From a bacterium (GTDB lineage Bacteria; UBA6262): DNA of 13,438 bases. The notes under the pieces are model-generated. The model worked only from the letters and a program-made list of their open reading frames with translations, was not told where the DNA came from and did no database searches. Numbering within the stretch: position 1 is the stretch's first letter; the number at the start of each line of letters is the position of its first letter. The DNA is taken from NCBI GenBank assembly GCA_028716025.1, contig JAQUQP010000044.1:1-13438 (forward strand), given 5' to 3'. Of the stretch, positions 1 to 6,815 are shown in pieces. The translations under genes were made by a program, and so were the position numbers.

Positions 1-766
1 GCACATACCGGCCGGTTTTTTTGTAATAGACATCACGGGCGGCGGCGCAACCCACAGTGGCAGTTATTTGCGGTACGCCAATGCCCAATACTCCCCTGGA
101 CGTACAGGCAGATCCAGGACCAATGCCGACTAGCAGCCCGTCAAACCCGGGTTCCATTAATTCCAGGGATACATCGTAAGTTACACAATTACCGATCAAA
201 ACAGGTATTTTCAAGTCTTTGCAAATTTTGGCAAAATTGACTTCCTGGTATTCACTCGATACATGATGGACCGTAGTAACCGTAGCCTGGATCACAAAAA
301 TATCTGCTCCGGCTTCCTGGGCTATCTGCCCGAAACGTTCCGCCCTTTTCGGGATGGAAGATACGGCGCAAATTACTCCGGCTTTCTTTATCTCTTTAAT
401 TCTTTTTCCGATCAATTCTTCCTTGATCGGTTCTTTGTAAATGCTTTGGATGATCTTAGTGGCATCAGCCGGGGCGGCCGCCACGATCTGTTGAATGATC
501 TCATCCGGTTTGTCATAACGGGTTTGGATCCCTTCCAGGTTTAAAACTGCCAGGCCTCCGAGCTTACCCATTTCGATAGCAAATTTCACATCCACTACGC
601 CGTCCATGGCGCTGGCGATAATAGGAAGATCAAATTTTAGATCCCTTATTTTCCAGGCTACATCGATCTCATTGGGATTAATAGTGAGAAGTCCCGGGAC
701 CAGAGCCACGTCATCGAAGCCATAAGCTTTCCGTGCTTCCCTGTCTCTGCCGATAAAAAAAGCCAT
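1..766 (-). CDS. guaB3: GuaB3-type IMP dehydrogenase-related protein (probable GMP reductase), C-terminus outside window
   Basis: The first 255 residues are visible; the 3' end lies beyond base 1. The start is ATG at 766 with GGAGG ten bases upstream. The opening (residues 6-24, GRxREARKAYGFDDVALVP) and the stretch IEMGKLGGLAVLN (64-76) match the GuaB3 subfamily. The catalytic-cysteine loop is GIGPGSAC (214-221), followed by TSRGVLGIGVPQ. The TIM barrel runs on with no pair of CBS domains after about residue 90, where a standard GuaB would carry them. Cyanobacterial GuaB3 has been reported to act as an NADPH-dependent GMP reductase (GMP to IMP plus ammonia), so purine interconversion in the cytosol is the likely role, but IMP dehydrogenase activity cannot be excluded. 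It follows dut on the same strand after a 169-base AT-rich spacer, so it may be the last gene of the nucleotide operon or have its own promoter. The family call is firm; the reaction is inferred. Confidence 0.88.
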   Translation of the reverse strand, partial: MAFFIGRDREARKAYGFDDVALVPGLLTINPNEIDVAWKIRDLKFDLPIIASAMDGVVDVKFAIEMGKLGGLAVLNLEGIQTRYDKPDEIIQQIVAAAPADATKIIQSIYKEPIKEELIGKRIKEIKKAGVICAVSSIPKRAERFGQIAQEAGADIFVIQATVTTVHHVSSEYQEVNFAKICKDLKIPVLIGNCVTYDVSLELMEPGFDGLLVGIGPGSACTSRGVLGIGVPQITATVGCAAARDVYYKKTGRYV

Positions 767-782
767 AATAACTTAACCTCCG

Positions 783-932
783 TTAGTTTTAGAAATTCTA
801 ATATCGAATATCGAAATCCTAAACAAATTCAAATTTACCAAATTCGAATGTTCTAAACAAAATAACCGTTTAAGTCAAATATTTGGATTTTGAACATTGT
901 TTAGAATTTAGGATTTAGTGCTTCGAATTTGT
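783..932. repeat. AT-rich intergenic segment built of degenerate direct and inverted words
   Basis: This spacer between dut and guaB3 is much richer in A+T than its neighbours and is made of recurring words. aaatcctaaa occurs at 814-823 and, inverted, within 907-916. atatcga is tandemly doubled at 801-814. The ten bases ttctaaacaa at 851-860 have an exact inverted copy at 897-906. aaattc and ttcgaa recur several times. Words from it reappear at 4645-4670. There is no open reading frame and no GC-rich stem with a T run, so it does not look like a gene or a standard terminator. A weak promoter-like pair for guaB3 lies inside it (TTGACT at 878-873 and TAGAAC at 855-850, 17 bases apart), but in such AT-rich sequence that could be chance. 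It could be a decayed mobile repeat or an intergenic repeat family. Confidence 0.5.
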
Positions 933-935
933 TTC

Positions 936-1373
936 TCATTTGTGGCCGGTTGACCCAAAACCGCCTTCATTACGGCTGGTTTCATCAAGTTCGTCTACTA
1001 CCTGCCACTCAATTACTTCAAATTTTTTTAAAACTGCCTGGGCTATCCTGTCCCCTTTTTTGATCGTGATCGCCTCATCGCCGGAAGCGTTAAAGACAAT
1101 GATCCCGACTTCTCCCCGGTACCCGGCGTCAATAGTGCCAGGAGTATTCAGGACGGTCAGTCCCTTCTTTAACGCCATACCGCTCCGCGGACGGACCTGT
1201 AATTCGTACCCGGCCGGGACCGCGACCTTCAAGCCAGTCGGTATTAATCCCCTGGCTAGGGGCTTCAGGACAACCTCTTCGCCCATATTATACAGATCCA
1301 TCCCGGCGTCACCAGGATGGCTGTATTGGGGTAATAGGACATCAGCATGCAATTTCTTTATTTTTACGATCAT
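936..1373 (-). CDS. dut: dUTP diphosphatase (dUTPase)
   Basis: A trimeric-type dUTPase of 145 residues, normal length for the family, which hydrolyses dUTP to dUMP and pyrophosphate and so keeps uracil out of DNA while feeding dTMP synthesis. All five motifs are visible: PGDAGMDLY (20-28), RPRSGMAL (61-68), NTPGTIDAGYRGEV (76-89) with the catalytic Asp82 and the uracil-gating Tyr85, GDRIAQ (107-112), and the glycine-rich C-terminal lid RNEGGFGSTG (134-143). The ATG at 1373 is six bases past the nrdD stop, and its AGGAG ribosome-binding site lies inside the last codons of nrdD, so translation is probably coupled. Its place behind nrdD fits joint control of dNTP supply by NrdR. No residues are missing. 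Confidence 0.97.
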   Translation of the reverse strand: MIVKIKKLHADVLLPQYSHPGDAGMDLYNMGEEVVLKPLARGLIPTGLKVAVPAGYELQVRPRSGMALKKGLTVLNTPGTIDAGYRGEVGIIVFNASGDEAITIKKGDRIAQAVLKKFEVIEWQVVDELDETSRNEGGFGSTGHK

Positions 1374-1379
1374 AATATC

Positions 1380-3902
1380 CTATACTCCTGCCGGAGCCAT
1401 CTCCTTTTTAGATTCTACCGTAGATTCAGCAGGCTGCTTGACCGGCTGCGCCGGATTGGCGCCCGCTTGGGTCCCAAAATTAGAATAAGATTCTTTCTGG
1501 CTATGCCGGTCGCGTAGTTCACCGATCTTGGATAGGTTCCAATTATCAGTCCGGCTATAGTATCCGATGATCCGGGTAATGCCGTAAACATCTTTGGAGC
1601 CGCAACTGGGACAATCATTAACCAGCCCCCGGTTCATTTCCTGGCAATTATTACAGATGGTAAATTCCGGGGAAATAGTGATCTGCGCGGCAGAAGTATT
1701 ATTCCAGGATTTTGTCACCAGGCTTAAAATAGCGCTGGGATCCGGTTTATGCTCTCCGATGAACGCGTGATTGATCGCGCCGGCTTCGATAATACTGTGG
1801 AATTTACTTTGCTTGATGATCCGGTCGATCATGGAAATAGGAGCATTGGCGGCTAAGTGAATGCTATTGGTATAATAATACTGGTCCTGCTCGATATTGC
1901 CTTTGATCACGCTGCGTGATTCCGGATACTCGCGCATGTCGATCTTGGCGAAGCGCCTGGTCGCTGATTCAGCGGGAGATTCTTCCAAGACGAACTTCAG
2001 GCCGTGTTTCTTTTCATAGTCCTTTACTTTCAGGAACATATGGGAAATGATCTTTAAACCAAGTTTGTACACATCCTCATCTTCATGCAGTTGCTTACCG
2101 GTGAGGAACTGGACACACTCGTTCAAGCCATTCATGCCGATAATATAGCTGGCTTTATCCAGGTTGATGTACGGCTTCCCGTCAGCCGCTGGCTTACCTA
2201 CCTGCCAGAGCGGTAATCCTTTTCGGTTCATCAATTTAGAAATAAAAGACCGCTTCTGCAAATGAGCCTGCACAGCCAGGTCCAGGACTTTATCCATTTC
2301 TTCCAGGGCCTTGTCAATATTTCCCTTGCCGGCTTTAAAAGCCAACTGGGGCAGGTTAATGGTCACATTCTGGAAGCCGCAGAAACGCAGACTTTCCGGA
2401 TGATTGATCATATAGGCGTCTTCTGCCTTGCTCAGGTCCAGTGTGGTTTTTAAGCGGCAGCACTGCGACAAGGTGACCTCATCGCGGTCAAATACAAAAT
2501 AAGGCGAACCATTTTCGCTGGCGATCAGGCAGGCATGTTTGAGCAATTCAAACTGCGCCGGATCGTCAAAAGACGACTGGTTGATGTGCAGGTCCATCTT
2601 CGGGAATTCAAACATATGGCCATGCGCGTCACCGGCCCGCCAGACATCCATCATGGCTTTAGCAAAAGCCTGCACTTCTTTTTCGTATTCAGAGTATTTT
2701 TTGCCGGTATACTTGCCACCCGGACCGATAGCTTCGATATTCTTGAGGTACGACGGCACGCTCAGATGGATATTAAAATCAATAAATAAGGTTTGGCCGC
2801 CGCGGCTGAACGCATTCTGGGCGCAGGAGAAAAGCAAATACTGCGCTTCCTGTTTCATTTCCAGTTCGCTCATGCCGACCAGGTACGGGGCATAGAGGAC
2901 ATTGGTGAAAGCTACGCCCAGCGCTCCCGCGTAATAGGCTTGCATGCTGGCCAGGAAAGTGTTCAGGTGGCCGGTCAGTGTCCGGGCATGTTTTGCCGGT
3001 ACGGAACGGATGTTCAGGTTTTCCAGGTCCAGACCGTATTTCTTGATGTATTCCAGCGAATGGCTGGAACAATAGACCCTGGTCGGATATCCCAGGTCAT
3101 GGAGATGCATCGCCCCTTTCAGGTGGGCATTGGATACTTCTTCGGAAAATATTTTTTCCAGGGCGTACTGTTTCAAGGTATTTTCCGCGATAGCCAGGTT
3201 GATGGCTTCAGGGCTATTCGCGGCGATATTGGAGTTCTCGCTGGATTTGGAGAAAATTAGTTCTTCCAGGTCATAGATCGGGATACCTAAAGCCCGTTGT
3301 CTTTTTAACTTGCCGTTGCGGTAACCAAGATTGAACAGTTCATTATCAACCATCTCGCGGATAAATGAAGTAGTTACCTGGCGGGAACCGCTGGCCAGGA
3401 TCTTCTGTTCCACCGCGTCAGCTATCTTTTTAGCCAGTTTCTTATCGATGTTAGCTTCCTTGACCAAGGCCGCGCAGATGGCTTCTTTGTTCCAGGGCAA
3501 TATTTCTTCATGGGCCGGGGTGGTGACCATGAGCGCCAGATCGGTAGCATTGGTTTTGGCCGCTACTTCTTTCCTGACTTTAAGCACCTTTCTCATGCGG
3601 GCACGTTTGTGCCGGTATAAGATAAATGCTTTAGCCGTGGCAGCATGGCCTTCTTCGATCAATACTTTCTCTACCGCATCGCCTATCATCTTGGTGGTAA
3701 GTACCTTTTTGTTGCGGTATTTCTTTTTCAGGTACGTGATCACTTCGTCAGCCAAAACTTCGGAAATGCGCCTGTTCTTGCCGCCCACTTCCTTGGCTGA
3801 TTTGAAAATACCATTAACGATATTCTCTTTGCTAAAGGGTTCAGTATTGCGCTCACGCTTACGTACCTTTACGGAAAAAACAACCCCTTTTCTCTTTGCC
3901 AT
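1380..3902 (-). CDS. nrdD: Anaerobic (class III) ribonucleoside-triphosphate reductase, two ATP cones
   Basis: This 840-residue glycyl-radical enzyme reduces NTPs to dNTPs without oxygen. Domains in order: a classical ATP cone at about 10-105 (EPFSKENI at the nucleotide loop); a second, more divergent cone at about 127-215 (LPWNKEAICAALVKEA); the ten-stranded barrel; a zinc site with C750, C753, C764 and C767; and the glycyl-radical region IIGYYSR with Gly780. A Cys pair in SQCCRLKTTLDL (C481, C482) and FCGFQNVTINLPQL (507-520) lie in the catalytic core. The start ATG at 3902 follows a GGAAAGGGGG tract. NrdG, encoded 35 bases upstream, would install the radical. About 35 residues rich in Pro, Ala and Ser follow the radical loop, an unusual tail. 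The adjacent redoxin gene suggests a thioredoxin-type reductant rather than formate. The reductase call is very firm; the reductant is inferred. Confidence 0.97.
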   Translation of the reverse strand: MAKRKGVVFSVKVRKRERNTEPFSKENIVNGIFKSAKEVGGKNRRISEVLADEVITYLKKKYRNKKVLTTKMIGDAVEKVLIEEGHAATAKAFILYRHKRARMRKVLKVRKEVAAKTNATDLALMVTTPAHEEILPWNKEAICAALVKEANIDKKLAKKIADAVEQKILASGSRQVTTSFIREMVDNELFNLGYRNGKLKRQRALGIPIYDLEELIFSKSSENSNIAANSPEAINLAIAENTLKQYALEKIFSEEVSNAHLKGAMHLHDLGYPTRVYCSSHSLEYIKKYGLDLENLNIRSVPAKHARTLTGHLNTFLASMQAYYAGALGVAFTNVLYAPYLVGMSELEMKQEAQYLLFSCAQNAFSRGGQTLFIDFNIHLSVPSYLKNIEAIGPGGKYTGKKYSEYEKEVQAFAKAMMDVWRAGDAHGHMFEFPKMDLHINQSSFDDPAQFELLKHACLIASENGSPYFVFDRDEVTLSQCCRLKTTLDLSKAEDAYMINHPESLRFCGFQNVTINLPQLAFKAGKGNIDKALEEMDKVLDLAVQAHLQKRSFISKLMNRKGLPLWQVGKPAADGKPYINLDKASYIIGMNGLNECVQFLTGKQLHEDEDVYKLGLKIISHMFLKVKDYEKKHGLKFVLEESPAESATRRFAKIDMREYPESRSVIKGNIEQDQYYYTNSIHLAANAPISMIDRIIKQSKFHSIIEAGAINHAFIGEHKPDPSAILSLVTKSWNNTSAAQITISPEFTICNNCQEMNRGLVNDCPSCGSKDVYGITRIIGYYSRTDNWNLSKIGELRDRHSQKESYSNFGTQAGANPAQPVKQPAESTVESKKEMAPAGV

Positions 3903-3937
3903 GTAGCGTATTGCCCCCTTTCCAGTATTATTTGTAA

Positions 3938-4639
3938 TTATCTGATCCGGGAGTTGGCAACATACTTCTTGCAGGCCAACTCGGTTTCTCGTAAATAGTT
4001 TAGTGTATAGGGAACTAAAGTGTTCAAACTGTGATCCAGCGTCACTTCCGGGCTGAATTGCTGGATATAAAAACGCTTGCTGCCTTGCAGATACGTGGCG
4101 ATCTCAACCAGGTCGTTCTTTTCCAGCATGTTGGGCACAAAAGTAGTGCGAAATTCGTAATCTATGCCGGAAGTCCGCAAAAGTTCGATGCTTTCCTTAA
4201 TACGGTCCAGGTTGACCTTAGTGCCGCTAAGCTGCGTGTATTTATCATTGAGAGGAGCTTTGATATCCATGGCCACATAATCTACCAGTTTTTGCCTGAT
4301 CAGGCTGCCCAGCATCTTGGGCAAGTAACCATTAGTATCCAGCTTGATCGGCAGTTCCAGCTCCTTGACTTTTTTAATGAAATCAAACAACTCATGATAG
4401 AGGCAAGGTTCTCCGCCGCTGATAACTACCCCGTCCAACCAGTCCCTTTTCTCTTTTAAGATGCGTAACACTTTGTCCTGGGATATCTCCGCGATATCAG
4501 CGTGGCTTTTCACCAGCACCCCGTTATGGCAGAACGGGCAGGAAAAATTGCAGCCGCCGACAACAATAACGGCGCTGATCCTGCCTTCCCATTCAATCAG
4601 GGAATTTTCCACGAATTTTTTAATTTTTAATTCACCCAT
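3938..4639 (-). CDS. nrdG: Anaerobic ribonucleotide reductase activating enzyme, radical SAM
   Basis: A 233-residue radical SAM protein with CNFSCPFCHN, whose C30, C34 and C37 bind the 4Fe-4S cluster that cleaves S-adenosylmethionine. SGGEP (74-78) is the SAM-binding segment, followed by KLDTNGYLP and DYVAMDIKAPL, typical of NrdG-like and pyruvate-formate-lyase-activating-like enzymes. It would abstract hydrogen from Gly780 of the NrdD encoded next. The start ATG at 4639 gives the full N-terminal strand; its ribosome-binding site is poor (GGGTTAAAACA ahead of ATG). The 55-base gap separating it from the redoxin gene is filled by an AT-rich repeat-like segment, the only loose joint in an otherwise tight operon. 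The name NrdG rests on the neighbour as well as on the sequence, since this longer NrdG type resembles other glycyl-radical activases. Confidence 0.93.
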   Translation of the reverse strand: MGELKIKKFVENSLIEWEGRISAVIVVGGCNFSCPFCHNGVLVKSHADIAEISQDKVLRILKEKRDWLDGVVISGGEPCLYHELFDFIKKVKELELPIKLDTNGYLPKMLGSLIRQKLVDYVAMDIKAPLNDKYTQLSGTKVNLDRIKESIELLRTSGIDYEFRTTFVPNMLEKNDLVEIATYLQGSKRFYIQQFSPEVTLDHSLNTLVPYTLNYLRETELACKKYVANSRIR

Positions 4640-4644
4640 TGTTT

Positions 4645-4680
4645 TAACCCAAATCCTAAATACTAATATCTAAATACCAA
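4645..4680. repeat. AT-rich repeat-like segment between redoxin and nrdG
   Basis: Words shared with the 783-932 segment are aaatcctaaa (4651-4660, also 814-823) and ctaatatc (4663-4670, also 798-805). The 16 bases at 4645-4660 match 6816-6831 at 14 positions. The element separates two co-transcribed genes and sits right in front of the nrdG start, where it replaces a good ribosome-binding site. Whether it has a function or is a decayed insertion cannot be told from the sequence. Confidence 0.45.
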
Positions 4681-4694
4681 ACCATTTCAAAATA

Positions 4695-4979
4695 TTAAGC
4701 AGGTTTACTGACTTCGAAGAACTTTTTGAATTCCTGGCTGGTAGGTACGGTTTTTTTCCAGCGGGCCAGCTCCTGCCCGTTCTTTTCCAGGATAGTGGTC
4801 GGGAACTCCAAGGCGTCGGAATAAGCTCCCTGGCTCAAACCATCGACCGTATCCAGGTCTATATAAATTATCTCCGCCTGGTCAGACAGGCCCCAGTGAT
4901 TTAAAAAGAAATTGAATTTTTCTTTGACTGCTTTGCAGGCATCGCACGTGGTTTTACCAAATATTTTAATTTTGATCAC
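4695..4979 (-). CDS. Small thioredoxin-fold redoxin (NrdH/glutaredoxin-like), CDAC active site
   Basis: A 94-residue thioredoxin-fold protein. A beta strand (IKIKIFG) leads straight into TTCDAC with C12 and C15 as the CxxC redox pair, and EFPTT supplies the expected cis-proline at residue 60. It is cytosolic, with no signal peptide. Start is GTG at 4979, inside the last codons of nrdR (14-base overlap), with GGAGG about 12 bases upstream. It lies between nrdR and nrdGD. NrdH-like redoxins encoded beside nrdD are known as electron donors for the thioredoxin-dependent NrdD subgroup, so reduction of the NrdD active-site disulfide is the likely job. The length and the ExxYIDLDT segment are closer to archaeal or bacterial mini-glutaredoxins than to enteric NrdH, so I give no symbol. 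Fold and motif are firm; the partner is inferred from position. Confidence 0.8.
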   Translation of the reverse strand: MIKIKIFGKTTCDACKAVKEKFNFFLNHWGLSDQAEIIYIDLDTVDGLSQGAYSDALEFPTTILEKNGQELARWKKTVPTSQEFKKFFEVSKPA

Positions 4980-5457
4980 TTTCTTTTATTTCCTCCTGGT
5001 TATCCTTCTCTTTTTTAAGCTTTTTAAGTTCTTGCATAAAAGTATTAATATCTTTAAAGTTACGATGCACGCTGGCAAAGCGGATATAGGCCACTTCATC
5101 CAGTTCTTTCAGGCGCTTGAGCACTTTTTGCCCAATGGCTGAGGAGTGCACTTCCATAATGTAGTAATTATGCATTTCATATTCGATCTCACTGATAATT
5201 TTCTCGATTTTATCGATGCTGATAGGCCGTTTGTCACAGGATCGCAAAAGCCCGGCCCGGAGCTTCTCGCGGCTGAACGGCTCCCGGCGATTGTCGCTTT
5301 TGATAACCATTAACGGAACTTCCTCCAAGCGCTCATAGGTAGTGAAACGCTTCTGGCAGGCCAGACACTCTCGTCTTCTTCTGATTATGGAAGCTTCTTC
5401 CAGCGGGCGGGAGTCGATTACTTTATCATCAAGCGAACCGCAAAATGGGCACTTCAA
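4966..5457 (-). CDS. nrdR: NrdR transcriptional repressor of ribonucleotide reductase genes
   Basis: This 163-residue protein matches NrdR along its length. The N-terminal zinc ribbon is CPFC (C3, C6) and CLAC (C31, C34), with the basic DNA-binding stretch IIRRRRE between them and RFTTYER after. An ATP cone follows (about 49-139, with [22 protein letters not shown]), where ATP or dATP sets oligomer state and DNA binding. The C-terminus has about 15 extra charged residues ([12 protein letters not shown] region). The start is TTG at 5457, chosen because it yields the canonical MKCPFC opening and has AAGGA about eight bases upstream; no in-frame ATG fits. It is the first gene of the nrdR-redoxin-nrdG-nrdD-dut run. 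A box matching the NrdR consensus lies in its own promoter, so autorepression together with the reductase genes is likely. Confidence 0.96.
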   Translation of the reverse strand: MKCPFCGSLDDKVIDSRPLEEASIIRRRRECLACQKRFTTYERLEEVPLMVIKSDNRREPFSREKLRAGLLRSCDKRPISIDKIEKIISEIEYEMHNYYIMEVHSSAIGQKVLKRLKELDEVAYIRFASVHRNFKDINTFMQELKKLKKEKDNQEEIKESDQN

Positions 5458-5491
5458 GAGGAAATCCTTCTTTCCTGATCGCTATAACGTT

Positions 5492-5507
5492 ACACTTTAT
5501 ATACCAC
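5492..5507. promoter_or_regulatory. nrdR box: Possible weak second NrdR half-box
   Basis: ACACTTTATATACCAC keeps the left half of the NrdR consensus (ACACwATATmTwGTGT) and the central AT positions, but lacks the right-hand GTGT. NrdR normally uses two boxes about 31-32 bases apart, centre to centre; here the centres are 40 bases apart, so this may be a weak partner site or chance. Confidence 0.3.
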
Positions 5508-5524
5508 ATAAAGGAGCATGGAAA

Positions 5525-5553
5525 GCTTAACACACTATATCTTGTATTGTCAA
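5525..5553 (-). promoter_or_regulatory. Promoter of the nrdR-nrdH-like-nrdGD-dut operon
   Basis: On the minus strand a perfect -35 hexamer TTGACA (5553-5548) is followed 17 bases later by TTAAGC (5530-5525), a poor -10 match. The sequence just upstream (5574-5554) is an AT-rich tract with ATATATTTTTT that resembles an UP element. It lies right after the recX stop at 5574 and about 70 bases ahead of nrdR. The -35 is convincing; the weak -10 may be part of why the promoter is regulated. Confidence 0.6.
5532..5547. promoter_or_regulatory. nrdR box: NrdR box filling the promoter spacer
   Basis: The plus-strand reading ACACTATATCTTGTAT agrees with the NrdR-box consensus ACACwATATmTwGTGT at all but the last two or so positions. 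It occupies almost exactly the 17 bases between the -35 and -10 elements, so bound NrdR would block RNA polymerase directly. The regulator gene starts 75 bases downstream, which supports autoregulation and NrdR control of the linked reductase operon. Confidence 0.75.
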
Positions 5554-5573
5554 GGGAAAAAATATATGTAAAA

Positions 5574-6065
5574 TTACTGGTTTTGGCTGCTTTTTGTTTT
5601 CCAGAATTTCCGTATCAATTTATCAGTTATTTCATACGAGAACCCTTGCCTTAAGAGATAATTCTTGGCTCTCTGGATCCCCTTTTCCGCGGGAGCTTTC
5701 AGGTAACCGCGTAGTTTTCTTTTTAACGCCCTTTCGGCTAATCCCAGGTCATCTACTTTCTCTTCACTCATGACTTTAGCAATTTTATCTTTGGCCAGTT
5801 CCGGGGGTATGCCCTTTAATTTCAATTCTCTTAAGAGGATAAACTGTCCGCGCGGCTTAGAGCGGATCCTTTCACGTATATACAATTCAGTAAATTTATC
5901 GTCATCAAGATAGCGCCAGGAGTTTAGTTTAGCCAGTGCTTCTGGTATGACTGCTGGCGGATAATCCTTTTTTTTTAGTTTATCCCGCAGCTGCCAGCTG
6001 GTATAGCTTTTCCGGCTAAGCAGGTAAAGACAGTAGCGCACAGCTTTAGCGGTCAATTGTTCCAT
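5574..6065 (-). CDS. recX: RecX family regulatory protein
   Basis: A 163-residue, all-helical, basic protein with the RecX layout. The first helical repeat is AVRYCLYLLSRKSYTSWQL (8-26), with the signature YLDDDKF (52-58). RGQFILLRELKLKGI (72-86) follows, and a third repeat with GIQRAKNYLLRQGFSYE closes it. RecX proteins bind along RecA filaments and usually limit RecA recombination and coprotease activity. recA is not in the window; in many genomes recX sits beside it, here it does not. The ATG at 6065 lies within the last codons of the membrane protein gene upstream (13-base overlap) and has no strong ribosome-binding site, suggesting translational coupling. The gene ends just ahead of the nrdR promoter. 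RecX proteins diverge widely, but length and signature are right. Confidence 0.87.
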   Translation of the reverse strand: MEQLTAKAVRYCLYLLSRKSYTSWQLRDKLKKKDYPPAVIPEALAKLNSWRYLDDDKFTELYIRERIRSKPRGQFILLRELKLKGIPPELAKDKIAKVMSEEKVDDLGLAERALKRKLRGYLKAPAEKGIQRAKNYLLRQGFSYEITDKLIRKFWKTKSSQNQ

Positions 6066-6772
6066 AGGAAGAGAGTCTTGTCTTTGAGAATTAGGTCTTT
6101 AAATTCCACTATCGTTTCCCACAGCCAGAGCCAGATAGCCTGGCAGGTGAGCAAGCTTTCCCGGGCAAAATCAGCTACCTGTATAGTATCAGGCACCATT
6201 AATTTTAGAATGAGAACAGCCACTATGATATTAAAAAGGGCTACTAAAGTCAAGGAAAAAACACGCCCTGTTTTTTTCACGTCAGATTGCCCTAAACTGA
6301 AAGCATAGATCAGCAAAGCTATATGAAAAGAAAAGGTAAATCCCAGGGCGAAGATAATGTAAATAAAGAACTTTTGATCTAGGTCAAAGGAGCGTAAAAC
6401 GATGTAAATGATGACCACAATGAAAGTATAGAGAGGGAAAAAATATGGAGCCAGGTTAATCAGGAAATTAGTCTTGGTCAGGACGACTTTGCCACTGGTA
6501 GCCTTGACCGTAAAATCCTTCACCCGGCCTCCGAACATCAAGCTCCAGAGGGCATGGGTCAATTCGTGTCCGAAAACATAGGTGCGGATAGGCTTAAAAA
6601 AAACAAACTGGAAAAGTAAATAGCTTAGGAAACCGCCAAAAAAATAATATTGGACGCTTCCCTGATAATTGGTGAAAGCGCCCAATTGCGTTAAAAATGC
6701 CCTGAATGCGGCCAGGACCATAGGCCACAGGAGCACTCCGGCGGTTAATTTTATGAGATTTTTAGTTTTCAT
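6053..6772 (-). CDS. Putative membrane metalloprotease, M50B-like (HELTH motif)
   Basis: A 239-residue integral membrane protein with about five hydrophobic spans (roughly 9-27, 42-59, 103-126, 135-158, 172-192). FGHELTHALWSLMFGG (67-82) contains HExxH (H69, E70, H73), followed by GG and then NFLINLAPYFFPLY. That arrangement is like site-2-protease relatives of the M50B type, which bind zinc inside the membrane. D164 in GQSDVKKTG is a possible third ligand, but there is no classic LDG motif, so activity is uncertain. Substrate unknown. It starts at ATG 6772 with CAGGGA close by, 62 bases after the solute-binding protein gene, and overlaps recX at its end. Co-transcription with both is likely, though no functional link is obvious. 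M48-type peptidases are an alternative, but the hydrophobic context favours M50. Confidence 0.65.
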   Translation of the reverse strand: MKTKNLIKLTAGVLLWPMVLAAFRAFLTQLGAFTNYQGSVQYYFFGGFLSYLLFQFVFFKPIRTYVFGHELTHALWSLMFGGRVKDFTVKATSGKVVLTKTNFLINLAPYFFPLYTFIVVIIYIVLRSFDLDQKFFIYIIFALGFTFSFHIALLIYAFSLGQSDVKKTGRVFSLTLVALFNIIVAVLILKLMVPDTIQVADFARESLLTCQAIWLWLWETIVEFKDLILKDKTLFLWNN

Positions 6773-6815
6773 TCCCTGCAGTTTGCCCAGTAGTAAGTTG
6801 TTGATTGTTACTTCC

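Noticed and set aside
850..878. TTGACT-N17-TAGAAC promoter for guaB3
   Set aside because: The -10 is weak and such pairs arise easily in AT-rich sequence, so it is mentioned only as a possibility, not as a feature.
940..1488. Plus-strand open frame of 182 codons over dut and the nrdD end
   Set aside because: It is antisense to two well-supported genes, has no plausible domain, and its composition is that of a shadow frame.
3331..3906. Plus-strand open frame of 191 codons antisense to nrdD
   Set aside because: It lies wholly across the conserved ATP-cone region of nrdD and shows no recognisable family or ribosome-binding site.
5518..5571. Plus-strand small open frame with AAGGAG upstream, possible leader peptide
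   Set aside because: The 17-codon frame is antisense to the nrdR promoter, leads to no plus-strand gene, and its ribosome-binding site look is likely accidental.
5554..5573. Terminator after recX
   Set aside because: There is a run of T on the minus strand but no GC-rich stem before it; an UP-like tract for the nrdR promoter explains it better.
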